A stretch of 64,000 nt of DNA. Origin: Chryseobacterium camelliae. Lineage in GTDB: Bacteria > Bacteroidota > Bacteroidia > Flavobacteriales > Weeksellaceae. The stretch spans positions 3,782,001-3,846,000 of the forward strand of contig NZ_JAUTAL010000001.1 in assembly GCF_030818575.1 (NCBI RefSeq), given 5' to 3'. The notes beneath the pieces were generated by a model. The model worked only from the letters and a program-made list of their open reading frames with translations, had not been told where the DNA came from and made no database searches. Position numbers and translations under genes: made by a program. Positions 25,604 to 34,786 of this stretch are shown here, piece after piece (position 1 is the stretch's first letter; the number at the start of each line of letters is the position of its first letter).

Positions 25604-26860
25604 CTATAGGAAAAAATGCGCAATCGTATAAATAATCAAGCCCACCAATCCACCGACAATTGTTCCATTCACCCGGATAAACTGTAAATCCTTCCCGACT
25701 TCCAGTTCCAGTTTTTCGCTCAGTTCTTTTCCCTGCCAGTTTCCTACTGTTGAACTGATGAGGTTACCAAACTGATGGGTGTTTTTCAGGATGTATTTAT
25801 AGGCTGTGACCCGAACCCAGTCATCAATTTTATCCTGAAGTGCTGTATTGGTTTTTAAATTAACGGCAAATTCATCCAGGTTCTTGGAGATGTAATTCTT
25901 AAGGGCAGAATCATCATGCTGCAGTTCTTCTGTTACTGTCTTTTTTATGGAGGCCCAGATATCCCGGGAATATTCATTTAATTTTTCAGGTTTCAGCAGG
26001 TCCTTCTTGATGTTTTTGAATTCCTCATCCCACTTCGGGTCTTCTTTTAGGTCTGCAGAAAAATCCTGGATCTTCCGGGTGATCAGGTTCCTGATTTCAT
26101 GCTGCGGATCTTCCTCTATTTCCCCGAAAAAATCAGACAGGCCGCTGGTGATCTTATCTGCAATCTTATTGTCTACAAAAGCAGGGATAAAAGTATAACT
26201 GCCTTTTTTTACACGGTCCTTGATCATTTCATCATTTTCCAGGATGTAGTTTTTAATCTGGGAAGAGAGATTGGTAATGAGCCGCTGATGATCATTTTTT
26301 TCAATGATATAACCTATCCCGTTGCCAACGATTTTGTTAAGCTTGATGTCATCCGTCATTTCAGATACTTTATTACTGATAAATCGGCTTACCGTATCAT
26401 CTTCCAGTTTATTAAGGATGTCAAGAACAATATCGGATATATTTTTTATGAGAACCGCCTGGTTTTTTTCTTTTCCCAGCCACTCCCCGACAAAACCGGA
26501 TATCCTGAGTTTCTGGATGTACGGGCGTATATTTCCTGGAGAGAGAAAATTATTGACCACAAAACCGCCCAGATTATCACCCAGCTGCTGTTTGCTGTTT
26601 TCAATAAGGTTGGTATGGGGAATAGGCAGCCCCAGAGGATGCCGGAAAAGTGCTGTTACGGCAAACCAGTCTGCAAGGGCACCTACCATAGCAGCTTCGG
26701 AAAAAGCCCTAACATAACCAATCCAATGGGAAGCATTGTTTTTCTGCAGGATCGTGGTTATGATAAATAGGGCAGCCATCAGCAGGAAAAGCCCCGTGGC
26801 AAAGGCCTTGTATTTTTTTAGCTGTTTTCTTTTTGCTTCATCATTCATAAGGTGTGGCAT
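25604..26860 (-). CDS. DUF445 family membrane protein
   Basis: The 418-residue protein has the family layout: a membrane helix near residues 18-36, the conserved segment AFSEAAMVGALADWFAVTALFRHPLGLPIPHT (about residues 49-80), a long charged helical middle, and a final membrane hairpin (GTIVGGLVGLIIYTIAHFFL). An alternative start MNDEAKRK lies four codons later and may be the real one. DUF445 proteins (YjiN type) are inner-membrane proteins with no settled function. It is downstream of nothing on its strand and appears to be its own unit. Confidence 0.88.
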   Translation of the reverse strand: MPHLMNDEAKRKQLKKYKAFATGLFLLMAALFIITTILQKNNASHWIGYVRAFSEAAMVGALADWFAVTALFRHPLGLPIPHTNLIENSKQQLGDNLGGFVVNNFLSPGNIRPYIQKLRISGFVGEWLGKEKNQAVLIKNISDIVLDILNKLEDDTVSRFISNKVSEMTDDIKLNKIVGNGIGYIIEKNDHQRLITNLSSQIKNYILENDEMIKDRVKKGSYTFIPAFVDNKIADKITSGLSDFFGEIEEDPQHEIRNLITRKIQDFSADLKEDPKWDEEFKNIKKDLLKPEKLNEYSRDIWASIKKTVTEELQHDDSALKNYISKNLDEFAVNLKTNTALQDKIDDWVRVTAYKYILKNTHQFGNLISSTVGNWQGKELSEKLELEVGKDLQFIRVNGTIVGGLVGLIIYTIAHFFL

Positions 26861-27053
26861 ATGGTTATTATTGATGAGATAATCAGGCAGTTTCCCATTA
26901 TATCCTCATTACGCATTCTGCAATTTTACGGTTCAGAATTCTGTGCTCCATTTAACACGATTACCATAATCAGTTTAAAAATAATTAAAAAAAAATAAAA
27001 CTTTTATCTATTATGGTTCAATTTTAGCTGATACAAAAGCATTAAACGATTAC

Positions 27054-27497
27054 ATGGAACACGAAGCAAAAAACAATCCATACTACTCCAGGACAGATCG
27101 TGCAAAACTGGATATTCCCAACGAAGAATGGAGAAAGATACTATCGCCTGATTTGTATGCCATTTCTAGGGAGGCTGCCACAGAACGACCTTTTACAGGA
27201 AAATATAATGAATTCCACAAATTAGGAGAGTATTATTGTGCTGTATGCGGTAACCATTTGTTCCGATCAGATGCCAAGTTTTCAAGCAGTTGCGGCTGGC
27301 CCAGCTTCTTTGAAGCAGATGAGGAAGGAGTCTATTATAAGAGAGATACTGCTTTTGGAATGGAAAGGGTAGAAGTGCTATGTAAACGGTGTGATTCCCA
27401 CTTAGGTCATGTCTTCGATGATGGGCCTAAACCTACCGGATTAAGGTATTGCATGAATTCCGTCAGCCTGGAATTTATTCCGGACTCAAAAAATTAA
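27054..27497 (+). CDS. msrB: peptide-methionine (R)-S-oxide reductase
   Basis: The 147-residue protein repairs oxidised methionine (R-sulfoxide) in proteins. Two CxxC pairs for structural zinc are present (CAVC near residue 63 and CKRC near 112), as are the substrate-binding segment CGWPSFFEA near residue 83 and the catalytic Cys in RYCMNSVSL near residue 135. The region before residue 30 is a short extension. No MsrA gene is adjacent. There is no signal peptide, so it acts in the cytoplasm. Confidence 0.95.
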   Translation: MEHEAKNNPYYSRTDRAKLDIPNEEWRKILSPDLYAISREAATERPFTGKYNEFHKLGEYYCAVCGNHLFRSDAKFSSSCGWPSFFEADEEGVYYKRDTAFGMERVEVLCKRCDSHLGHVFDDGPKPTGLRYCMNSVSLEFIPDSKN

Positions 27498-27627
27498 ACG
27501 CAGGTTTGATTCTATAAATCAAGGCGTTAAATTTTCTTAAATAGCGTTAAACTTTATAAGATTATAAGGTTTAGGCCGTTATGTTTTATACATTTGCTCT
27601 CGCAATTGTATTTAACATAATATCTGA

Positions 27628-28383
27628 ATGAAAGGAATCTATAGCGTATTAAGTATTGTTTATGTGGTTACGACCTCATTCTATCTTTCTCCTGAAAAAG
27701 CTGTATCAGGGAAAGGAATCAATTTAAAAAAGACCGAAAAAACAGCGGGTATGAACTCTGCGAAGGCAGAAAACACGGTATCTTCATCTGAAGAACTTTA
27801 CAAATCCATCCCTTTTGAACCAGGGCATGAACTTAACGAAGAGGTTTTCTTTAAAGCAATGACAGGCTTTGAAAACCTGAAGAAAGCCGGACTATTAAAC
27901 CAGGATTCGCATCTCCTTACGGTATGCGATTTTTCTATGTCTTCCAATACCAAAAGACTTTGGGTGATCGACATGAATGAGAGGAAAGTCCTGTTCAATT
28001 CTTTGGTAGCGCACGGTAAAAATACAGGCGAAGAATTTGCGACGAATTTTTCTAACACGGAAAGTTCGTTGCAGAGCAGTCTTGGATTTTATATCACAGA
28101 TGCGACGTACCAGGGAGACAACGGATATTCTCTGAAATTGTTAGGTATGGACAAAGGTTTCAATGATGCAGCCTATAGAAGGGCGATCGTCATGCACGGA
28201 GCAGATTATGTGAGCGAGCAGTTTGCCGCAATGCATAAGAGAATCGGCAGAAGCTGGGGATGCCCTGCAGTCCCGAGAGACCTCACCCAGCCGATCATCA
28301 ATACGATCAAGGGAAGGAACTGTCTTTTCATCTATTATCCGGACCAGAATTACCTTTCCAGATCGGAATGGTTAAAGGGATAA
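27628..28383 (+). CDS. L,D-transpeptidase-like catalytic domain protein (YkuD_2 type)
   Basis: The 251-residue protein has an N-terminal signal or anchor (residues 1-18) and a Lys/Ser/Glu-rich linker, followed by a catalytic domain. Motifs are FNSLVAHGKNTGEEFATNFS near residue 130, RAIVMHGADYVSEQF near 189, and the active-site SWGCPAVPRD near residue 210, with Cys and His as in L,D-transpeptidases. This subfamily is usually annotated as murein L,D-transpeptidase catalytic domain. It would modify peptidoglycan in the periplasm. A TACATTTG box lies at 27589-27596 and a terminator follows the stop. Confidence 0.88.
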   Translation: MKGIYSVLSIVYVVTTSFYLSPEKAVSGKGINLKKTEKTAGMNSAKAENTVSSSEELYKSIPFEPGHELNEEVFFKAMTGFENLKKAGLLNQDSHLLTVCDFSMSSNTKRLWVIDMNERKVLFNSLVAHGKNTGEEFATNFSNTESSLQSSLGFYITDATYQGDNGYSLKLLGMDKGFNDAAYRRAIVMHGADYVSEQFAAMHKRIGRSWGCPAVPRDLTQPIINTIKGRNCLFIYYPDQNYLSRSEWLKG

Positions 28384-28406
28384 CAAAAAGGATAATACAT
28401 CAATAT

Positions 28407-28434
28407 AAGCAGTCTGAGTTCAGGCTGCTTTTTT
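28407..28434 (+). terminator. terminator between the L,D-transpeptidase and histidine kinase genes
   Basis: AAGCAGTCTG and CAGGCTGCTT pair (one G-T) around AGTT, followed by T-tracts. It lies between convergent genes and may act on both. Confidence 0.7.
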
Positions 28435-29806
28435 ATTTTTCAGATACAAACCGGATCCTGAATGTGCTTCCTTCATTAGGATAAGAGTCGAGAGACAGCA
28501 TTCCCTGGTGCATTTCCACAATCCTTTTTACAATAGAGAGCCCAATCCCATTCCCTTTGCTGTAATTTTTATGCGTACCGCGGAAAAACAGGTCGAAGAT
28601 TTTATCCCGGTCATTTTCATCAATACCGATTCCGTGATCAATAAACCTTATTTCCAGAGTTTTATTCTGCACTTCTATTTCCACCCGGCATGTTTTGTCC
28701 GGGGAATATTTACAGGCGTTTTCCATTAAGTTCAGAAATGCGACCTGAAGCAGATAGGGATTTCCGTAGAAGTCATAATTGCTTTCATCCTTGTCAGCCA
28801 GGTTATCTGTATAATGGATGCCGATGCGGTAGTCCGGGTTCTTCTGAAGCAGGTCAACTTTGGCATCTGCAAGGATTTCATCCAGGCGTACATCGGTGAA
28901 ACTGATTTGAGAAACATCATAGCTGGCCCTGGCAAAATCCAGGAGTGCGGAGGAAAGCTGTGAGGCATGTGTAGCATCCTGCAACGCATTATCAATCGAA
29001 ATTTTATAATCGTCAAGCGTCACATTCAGCTCCTTGGCAAGCTCCAGCTCGGCAATCAGCGTTGAAAGCGGAGTCCTAAATTCATGGGAAATTGTTGTCA
29101 CAAACTGCCGATGGTTGCTGAATGATTTTTCCAGACGGTTAAAAGTAGAATTAAAAGTTTCGGTGAGCTCATAAATTTCATCTTTGGCTTTGGGAACAAC
29201 CAGCCGTTTATGAAGATTATGCTCTGAAATATCCCGGATCTGAAGAATAATGTCTTTTAGCGGTTTCAGGGTGTAGTAGGAAAATAAAAATCCGATAACA
29301 AAGATGACCAGTACGGAAATAATATAGATGATGATAATATCCTCCCGGAACTCCCGGATATGAGCCAATCCTGTAACGTCTACGGCACTTCCGATAATAT
29401 AGTAATTGTCGTCATCAAATTGATACCTGAAAGCCATGTACTGCCGGTCTCCTCTCTGCCAGATCAGTTTATCTTTCCCGGTTCTGATGAGCTTGTCAAG
29501 GTAATACGGATTTTTTGAACTCGGTTTTATGTCTGTAAAGATCAGTTCCTTTTTACTGTTGTAAACACTGATGTCGGCTTCATTCAGCATTTTTTTATTC
29601 CTTTCGTGAAGCGTTTTCAATTTATAATCATCGATATCCGCATCAAAAATAAATTCTGCCCTCCAGATAATCTTATAGCCTAATCGGTCATTAAATTCGT
29701 CTTTCCTGTTGTTTTCCGAAACAAAATAGAGGACATAAGCAAAAATAAAAAGAATTCCTGCGGTTAGGAGTGCGTATATCAGCGCGGTTCTGGTAGCGAT
29801 TTTCAT
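28433..29806 (-). CDS. sensor histidine kinase (two-component)
   Basis: The 457-residue kinase has two membrane helices (near residues 8-28 and 155-178) bracketing a periplasmic sensor. A HAMP region (YTLKPLKDIILQIRDISEH) follows. The H-box HEFRTPLST is near residue 240, the N-box NLMENACKYSP near 355, and the G boxes DHGIGIDE and GNGIGLSIV near 390 and 425. It overlaps the response regulator gene by four bases (regulator upstream), so they form one operon. The closest functional analogy is the CusS type by layout, but the signal is unknown. The divergent porin operon is the probable target. Confidence 0.92.
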   Translation of the reverse strand: MKIATRTALIYALLTAGILFIFAYVLYFVSENNRKDEFNDRLGYKIIWRAEFIFDADIDDYKLKTLHERNKKMLNEADISVYNSKKELIFTDIKPSSKNPYYLDKLIRTGKDKLIWQRGDRQYMAFRYQFDDDNYYIIGSAVDVTGLAHIREFREDIIIIYIISVLVIFVIGFLFSYYTLKPLKDIILQIRDISEHNLHKRLVVPKAKDEIYELTETFNSTFNRLEKSFSNHRQFVTTISHEFRTPLSTLIAELELAKELNVTLDDYKISIDNALQDATHASQLSSALLDFARASYDVSQISFTDVRLDEILADAKVDLLQKNPDYRIGIHYTDNLADKDESNYDFYGNPYLLQVAFLNLMENACKYSPDKTCRVEIEVQNKTLEIRFIDHGIGIDENDRDKIFDLFFRGTHKNYSKGNGIGLSIVKRIVEMHQGMLSLDSYPNEGSTFRIRFVSEK

Positions 29807-30492
29807 AAGTTATGGGTAAAAATAAAGCCTACTCCGGGTTTGGTATGGATCATTTTCTCATTGAAGTCCTTGTCTATTTTCTTGCGCAGGTAAGCAATGT
29901 ACACATCAATATAATTGGTGCCGGTATCAAAATGATTTCCCCAGACATTTTCTGCGATTTCCTCACGGGTAAGGATCCTATCAGCATGACTCATCAGGAA
30001 AACTAGCAGTTTGAATTCTTTTGGAGTGAGGATAATTTCTTTTCCGTCCCTGAATACACGGTTGGTATTCTGATGAACGACCAGATGATGGTACTGGAGG
30101 ACATCCCTGGCATCATGATGTTTAGGCAACGATGATTTCCTCAGTAATACCGCTTTTATCCTGGCATAGAGCTCCCTGATTTCAAAAGGTTTTACCATAT
30201 AATCATCAGCTCCGGCATCGAAGCCTTCGATCTTTTCATCAATGGTACCTAAAGCAGTCAGCATGATGATGGGGAGATCTGGCTGTTTGTTTTTAAGGAT
30301 CGTGCAGAATTCGGTGCCGCTCATTCCGGGAAGCATGATGTCTGTAATGATAAGATCGAAACTAATCCGGTCCGTCATGATCAGGGCATCTTCCGCGTCT
30401 TCAGAAATATAGATCTGATACCCCTGGCTTTCAAGGCCGCGTTTCAGCAATGCGGAAACCCGGGCATTGTCTTCAATGATTAAAATCTTCAT
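29803..30492 (-). CDS. OmpR-family response regulator
   Basis: The 229-residue regulator has a receiver domain with the phospho-acceptor Asp51 (FDLIITDIMLPGMSG), acidic pocket ED at residues 7-8, conserved Thr near 79 and Lys near 101 (YMVKPFE). A winged-helix domain follows (residues ~130-228, with RILTREEIAENVWG and YIDVYIAYLRKKID). It is first in the operon, the kinase following with a four-base overlap. Three TTTCTAA repeats in 11-bp phase in front of the divergent porin gene are a plausible binding site. Confidence 0.93.
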   Translation of the reverse strand: MKILIIEDNARVSALLKRGLESQGYQIYISEDAEDALIMTDRISFDLIITDIMLPGMSGTEFCTILKNKQPDLPIIMLTALGTIDEKIEGFDAGADDYMVKPFEIRELYARIKAVLLRKSSLPKHHDARDVLQYHHLVVHQNTNRVFRDGKEIILTPKEFKLLVFLMSHADRILTREEIAENVWGNHFDTGTNYIDVYIAYLRKKIDKDFNEKMIHTKPGVGFIFTHNL

Positions 30493-30629
30493 CTGGAATT
30501 CCTATTTCGTATAATGAGCAGGACCAGCACGATGAGGTTCTCAGTTCAAAATGCATCTGTTGTGCTGATTTTTATGCAAAGGTATCCCATATTTTTCTTC
30601 CGGAAAAACGCCGGTTTCCTTTTAATGGT

Positions 30630-30658
30630 TTTCTAAAGGATTTCTAATAGTTTTCTAA
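30630..30658 (+). promoter_or_regulatory. three phased TTTCTAA repeats, candidate response-regulator site
   Basis: TTTCTAA occurs at 30630, 30641 and 30652, exactly 11 bp apart. OmpR-family regulators commonly bind tandem direct repeats in 10-11 bp phase. The repeats end 23 bp before the TAATTTTG box, so they sit upstream of and touching the -33 region, as expected for an activator. Confidence 0.6.
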
Positions 30659-30681
30659 TACCGTTCCCGGCTTTTCGACGC

Positions 30682-30689
30682 TAATTTTG
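30682..30689 (+). promoter_or_regulatory. -7 box of the porin operon
   Basis: TAATTTTG matches TAnnTTTG, 35 bases before the porin ATG. No good -33 TTG lies at 19-21 bp, consistent with activator dependence. Confidence 0.55.
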
Positions 30690-30724
30690 TCCCGTCAAAA
30701 ACAAAGAAAAGAGGACCGAACATT

Positions 30725-32053
30725 ATGGACAGAAGGTATTTTAAAACAGGACTCCTGCTTGCCGCACTGATAGGCATGAGCCAAAAGGCTGAAGCACAGA
30801 AAAAGAACGACTTCAACAATCCTGCACTTACCCATTATTTTAATGAACAACATTCAAGGTATATTTCCTTTAGCGGCTATGCTGAACTCTGGGCCCGATA
30901 TACCCAGCTTAATCCGGGAAGTATGGTAAATAATGATGCTAAATCAGACTTGTCAGACCTTTCACTTCGCAGGGTAAGGGTGAAAATGACTTATAAACCT
31001 ACTGAAAAGCTGATGTTTGTACTTCAGGGAGGAACCACCAATGTTAATGTCAATGCCAAAGGCAGCAACTATTTCGACTTGCTGGATGCCTATGCAGAAT
31101 ATGCATTTAATGATAAAATTGCTTTCGGGGCAGGGCGTTCTACATGGAGAGGCCTTTCCCGGTTTACAACAGGCCCGCTGAACACACTGCTTTATGACCT
31201 TCCGGCCTATGCGACATCCAATGCAGGGGCTACGGATTATACCGTAAGGGAACTGAGCGCCTATATCAAAGGGCAGTTGGGGAAGTTTGATTACCGTCTT
31301 GTAGTTGCGGATCCGTATACCATGGCGACCGCAGATCCGAAGCCTAATGTTTCCACCTTCAGCAAAAATTCGCCTCATAAGGATTTTTCAGGTTATTTCA
31401 GGTATGCTTTCCTGGATACGGAAAATATTTCTACGCCTTTCAATTCCGGAACTTATGTAGGAAAAAAGAATGTATTGAGCCTGGGTGCCGGATTTGATTA
31501 TATCCACAATGCCCTGTGGCATCAGGACACTGCTAAAAATACGGTGAACGATGATATGAAAAGTTTTGCGGTAGACCTTTTCTATGATGCCCCGCTTAAC
31601 CAGGAAAAAGGAACTTCCGTAAGTGCTTATGCGATGGCGATGCATAATGACTATGGTCCGAACTACGTACGGTATGTAGGAACCAATAACCCGGCAACTT
31701 CCGTGGATGCTTCGCTCGCAAGCCTTAACGGAGCCGGAAATGCCATGCCTGTTATCGGAACCGGAAATACCTATTACGTCCAGCTGGGCGGTACTTTACC
31801 TTACTTTAATAAAGAAAAGAAAAACCTGCAGCTTCAGCCTGCCGTTGGTGTGCAATTGTCTGACCTTAAAGCTCTTCATGATAATGCCGTTATTTATGAT
31901 GCCGGCGTTTCCCTGTTGATGAACGGGATGTCTTCAAGGCTTACCTTCGATGCTCAGAACCGCCCGGTTTTTACCGGTGATGCCGCAAATAATGCTGTAG
32001 TTTCAGACCGTAAGTGGCAGTTTGTCCTGAAATACAGGATTGATTTTAATTAA
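30725..32053 (+). CDS. outer-membrane porin
   Basis: The 442-residue protein has a signal peptide (cleavage at AEA-Q near residue 25). The mature protein is a chain of amphipathic beta strands with aromatic turns (FSGYAELWARYTQLNP, LRRVRVKMTYKP, YFRYAFLDTEN) and ends in a C-terminal strand finishing with an aromatic near the end (FVLKYRIDFN). It resembles phosphate-selective-porin or OprO/P-like barrels of Bacteroidota, but the substrate cannot be read from sequence. It heads an operon with a Dabb protein and a cupin-like protein, divergent from a two-component system. Confidence 0.85.
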   Translation: MDRRYFKTGLLLAALIGMSQKAEAQKKNDFNNPALTHYFNEQHSRYISFSGYAELWARYTQLNPGSMVNNDAKSDLSDLSLRRVRVKMTYKPTEKLMFVLQGGTTNVNVNAKGSNYFDLLDAYAEYAFNDKIAFGAGRSTWRGLSRFTTGPLNTLLYDLPAYATSNAGATDYTVRELSAYIKGQLGKFDYRLVVADPYTMATADPKPNVSTFSKNSPHKDFSGYFRYAFLDTENISTPFNSGTYVGKKNVLSLGAGFDYIHNALWHQDTAKNTVNDDMKSFAVDLFYDAPLNQEKGTSVSAYAMAMHNDYGPNYVRYVGTNNPATSVDASLASLNGAGNAMPVIGTGNTYYVQLGGTLPYFNKEKKNLQLQPAVGVQLSDLKALHDNAVIYDAGVSLLMNGMSSRLTFDAQNRPVFTGDAANNAVVSDRKWQFVLKYRIDFN

Positions 32054-32102
32054 CACAGCATCCGGTCACCGAGTGACAGAAAAACCATAAACAATATTTA
32101 GT

Positions 32103-32525
32103 ATGGAAAGAAGAAAATTTTTATTCCGCTCAGTACAGGCTTCGGCATTACTGCTCTTTTCCGGCAATATGCTGGCCTCTGCTTTACCTATGTTTAACCC
32201 CATAAAAAAGAAAAAAGTGTACTTCCATTATTTATTATTCTGGCTCAGAACAGATCTTTCTGAAGCTGAGGTGAAAGAGTTTGAGAACTTTTTCAAAGGA
32301 CTCGCAAAACTTCCTTACCAGAAGAATCTTCGGTACGGAAAACCCGCTGCGTCCAGCCCTAGAAGTGTTCTGGATAACAGTTTTACTTACAACGCCTCCA
32401 TGGAATTCGACAGCCTTGAAGAACTGGAAGCTTACGGCAAACTTCCGGGGCACCTGGCCCTAGTAGAGAAGTATAAACCCTTCTTTGAAAGAATGCTGGT
32501 TCATGATACCGTTTATAACGCATAA
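32103..32525 (+). CDS. Dabb (stress-responsive alpha-beta barrel) family protein with export signal
   Basis: The 140-residue protein starts with MERRKFLFRSVQASALLLF, an export signal with adjacent arginines (RRKFLFR) reminiscent of a Tat signal. It continues with the Dabb fold pattern: VYFHYLLFWLRTDLSEAEVKEF, then FFKGLAKLP, FTYNASMEFDSLEELEAY and HLALVEKYKPFF. Dabb domains form dimeric ferredoxin-like barrels; their roles include small-molecule binding and some enzymatic chemistry. The preceding porin suggests envelope function. It starts 49 bp after the porin stop. Confidence 0.82.
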   Translation: MERRKFLFRSVQASALLLFSGNMLASALPMFNPIKKKKVYFHYLLFWLRTDLSEAEVKEFENFFKGLAKLPYQKNLRYGKPAASSPRSVLDNSFTYNASMEFDSLEELEAYGKLPGHLALVEKYKPFFERMLVHDTVYNA

Positions 32526-32543
32526 AAGAATCCTATTAAAAAA

Positions 32544-33041
32544 ATGAAAAACATCGTTAAAGGCATAAGCCTTGTTGTAGCACTTTCCACAATGAACTGT
32601 ATGAATGCACAACATCATCATGACAAAAAAATCAGTGTAAAGGCAGAAGAAACCACTGAGTTTATCCCTGCTATCCGGCTCGTCAACAATCCGGACGGCT
32701 CATGTACTTTTGAAAAAGGAAGAATCCCAACTCTGAAGCATATGAATACCACCACATTCTGGATGAGCAATAAAACGGAGGACTGGGAAAAAAATGCACA
32801 CCCTGCGCCCAGAAGGCAGTATGTGATTACCATTAAGGGAAATATAAAATTCAAGGTAACAGACGGCTCCACTTTTATTATTAAGCCGGGAACTGTTTTA
32901 TTAGCAGAGGACCTGAAAGGAAAAGGGCATAGTTGGGATATGGTGAAAAGCAAGGTTTGGGAAAGACTCTACATTCCGATTGCAGAAGATGCTGACGATC
33001 TGTTCATTGCCGATAAGGACAAGGATAAAGATTCCGATTAA
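32544..33041 (+). CDS. secreted cupin-like protein
   Basis: The 165-residue protein has a signal peptide (ending NCMNA-Q) followed by an HHHD stretch that could bind metal. The core has cupin-like strands: QYVITIKGNIKFKVTDGSTF and IIKPGTVLLAEDLKGKGHSWD, which keep the G-x-G and PG spacing of small cupins. The C-terminus is a run of acidic and Lys residues (DKDKDKDSD). It follows the Dabb gene by 18 bp and is the last gene of the porin operon. The enzymatic role is unknown. Confidence 0.75.
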   Translation: MKNIVKGISLVVALSTMNCMNAQHHHDKKISVKAEETTEFIPAIRLVNNPDGSCTFEKGRIPTLKHMNTTTFWMSNKTEDWEKNAHPAPRRQYVITIKGNIKFKVTDGSTFIIKPGTVLLAEDLKGKGHSWDMVKSKVWERLYIPIAEDADDLFIADKDKDKDSD

Positions 33042-33083
33042 TTCAGCAGCATAGCTGAGTCTTATATAAATTCGTACAATGGA

Positions 33084-33106
33084 AAAGCAGCCGGAAAGGC
33101 TGCTTT
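33084..33106. terminator. terminator between the porin operon and fabF
   Basis: AAAGCAGCC and GGCTGCTTT pair perfectly around GGAAA between convergent genes. T and A tracts on both sides suit both directions. Confidence 0.7.
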
Positions 33107-33118
33107 CTTATGTAAAGA

Positions 33119-34360
33119 TTACCGGAACTTTTTAAAGACCAGTGTGGCATTGTGTCCTCCGAAACCGAAGGCATTGCTTAATGCAAAATTGATGTTTTTC
33201 TCTTTGGCCTCCCCGAATACTATATTCATTTCTTTCGGAATATTTTCGTCAAGCTTATGTAGATTGATCGTCGGCGGGATGATCCCATTTTCAATGGCTT
33301 TTATGGATAAGATCGCTTCCGCAGCTCCGGCGGCCCCCAGCAAATGTCCCGTCATGGATTTTGTGGCACTGATGTCGAGGTTTTTACTCCCTTTAAACAA
33401 AGCGTGGATACCGTTAAGTTCTACAATGTCACCCATGGGAGTGGAGGTCGCATGAGGGTTCAGGTAATCGATATCTTCGGTATTTACACCGGCTTCTTTT
33501 AAAGCCAGCTGCATCGCTTTAATCGCTCCCACGCCATCCGGATGAGGTGCTGTCATGTGATAGGCGTCAGCAGTCATGGCAGCTCCCGCCAGTTCGGCAT
33601 AAATTTTTGCACCTCTTGCTTTGGCGTGCTCATATTCCTCCAGAATCAGGGCTCCTGCGCCTTCGCCCATCACAAAACCATCACGGTCTGCATCATACGG
33701 ACGGCTGGCGGTTGCAAAATCGTCATTACGGGTAGACATGGCTTTCATAATGGAAAAGCCACCTACAGAAGCAGGGGAAATGGCTGCCTCAGAGCCTCCG
33801 CTTACCATTACTTTTGCCTTGCCCAGACGGATGTAGTTGAAAGCATCCATTAATGCGGTATTTCCTGTGGCACATGCAGAAATGGTGGTGTAATTGATGC
33901 CCTGAAGGCCAAACTTCATGGAAATCATTCCGGAAGCCATATTTGCAATGAATTTCGGGACAAAAAATGGATTGAACCTCGGCGTTCCGTCGCCCTGTGC
34001 AAAATTCATCACTTCATTTTCAAAAGTCCACATGCCGCCCTGTCCGGTTCCCCAGATGACCCCGGTATCAAACGGTTCCATAGTTTCCAGCTCAAGCCCG
34101 GAATCATTCAGGGCTTCAGTGGCAGAATACATGGCGTATTGTGAAAACAGGTCGCTTCTTTTGATTTCATTATGGGTAAGATGGACTTTAGGATCAAAGT
34201 TTTTAACTTCACATGCAAAGTCCACTTTAAATTTTTCAGGATCGAAATGGGTAATTTTACCGGCACCGCTCACTCCGTTGATGCTGTTCTGCCAGAATTC
34301 TTCTACAGTATTTCCCAAAGGCGTCACTGCGCCCAGTCCTGTGATAACAACTCTCTTCAT
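33119..34360 (-). CDS. fabF: beta-ketoacyl-ACP synthase II (FabF-like)
   Basis: The 413-residue enzyme condenses malonyl-ACP with acyl-ACP in fatty acid elongation. The nucleophile is Cys163 in ISACATGN, the first His is in NPHATSTPMGD near residue 302, the second His in KSMTGHLLGAAG near 338, and the GFGGHNA motif is near 400. The length and Cys number match FabF. It is encoded with no acpP or rnc neighbour, unlike the canonical housekeeping copy. Instead it lies directly after a hotdog thioesterase (no intergenic base) and a TetR regulator, so it may be a specialised second copy. That view is inference. Confidence 0.9.
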   Translation of the reverse strand: MKRVVITGLGAVTPLGNTVEEFWQNSINGVSGAGKITHFDPEKFKVDFACEVKNFDPKVHLTHNEIKRSDLFSQYAMYSATEALNDSGLELETMEPFDTGVIWGTGQGGMWTFENEVMNFAQGDGTPRFNPFFVPKFIANMASGMISMKFGLQGINYTTISACATGNTALMDAFNYIRLGKAKVMVSGGSEAAISPASVGGFSIMKAMSTRNDDFATASRPYDADRDGFVMGEGAGALILEEYEHAKARGAKIYAELAGAAMTADAYHMTAPHPDGVGAIKAMQLALKEAGVNTEDIDYLNPHATSTPMGDIVELNGIHALFKGSKNLDISATKSMTGHLLGAAGAAEAILSIKAIENGIIPPTINLHKLDENIPKEMNIVFGEAKEKNINFALSNAFGFGGHNATLVFKKFR

Positions 34361-34786
34361 TTAGTCATTGATTTTAAAAAGGTTTGAGGTTCCCCTCGCG
34401 ATAAGGCGGGTTCTGTCTGCATTCCATATTTCGCATTGCGCGTTCACAAACTGTTTTCCTCTTTTAATAATTTTCGTTTCGGCTATAATATGATCATTTT
34501 CTTTTGCGGTTGAGAAATAATCAATACTGTTATTTACGGTAACAATAAAGTTTTTCTCATTCAGTGAAAACATCGTGGCACCTATAATGTCATCGATAAT
34601 CGCAGCAGTAACACCGCCATGTAGGTTCCCCATAGGATTGAGCCATTCTTCCCTTACCGTATATTGAAATGCTATTTCGCCTTCTTCGGCTGAGAGTACA
34701 ACAGGATTCAGCCAACGCATAAAAGGGGAGGGCGAGGCCGAAAACTCTTTTCCGGTAAAGGACCGGAGGATTTCCAGTTTATCCAT
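34361..34786 (-). CDS. PaaI-type hotdog thioesterase
   Basis: The 141-residue protein has the hotdog-fold signature GNLHGGVTAAIIDDIIGATMF near residue 55, as in PaaI/YbgC-like acyl-CoA thioesterases, plus the strand pattern FIVTVNNSIDYFSTA. The likely reaction is hydrolysis of acyl-CoA or acyl-ACP thioesters in the cytoplasm. It overlaps the TetR gene by eight bases and abuts fabF with no gap, so the three are translated from one transcript. Linkage suggests control of acyl chain supply. Confidence 0.88.
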   Translation of the reverse strand: MDKLEILRSFTGKEFSASPSPFMRWLNPVVLSAEEGEIAFQYTVREEWLNPMGNLHGGVTAAIIDDIIGATMFSLNEKNFIVTVNNSIDYFSTAKENDHIIAETKIIKRGKQFVNAQCEIWNADRTRLIARGTSNLFKIND

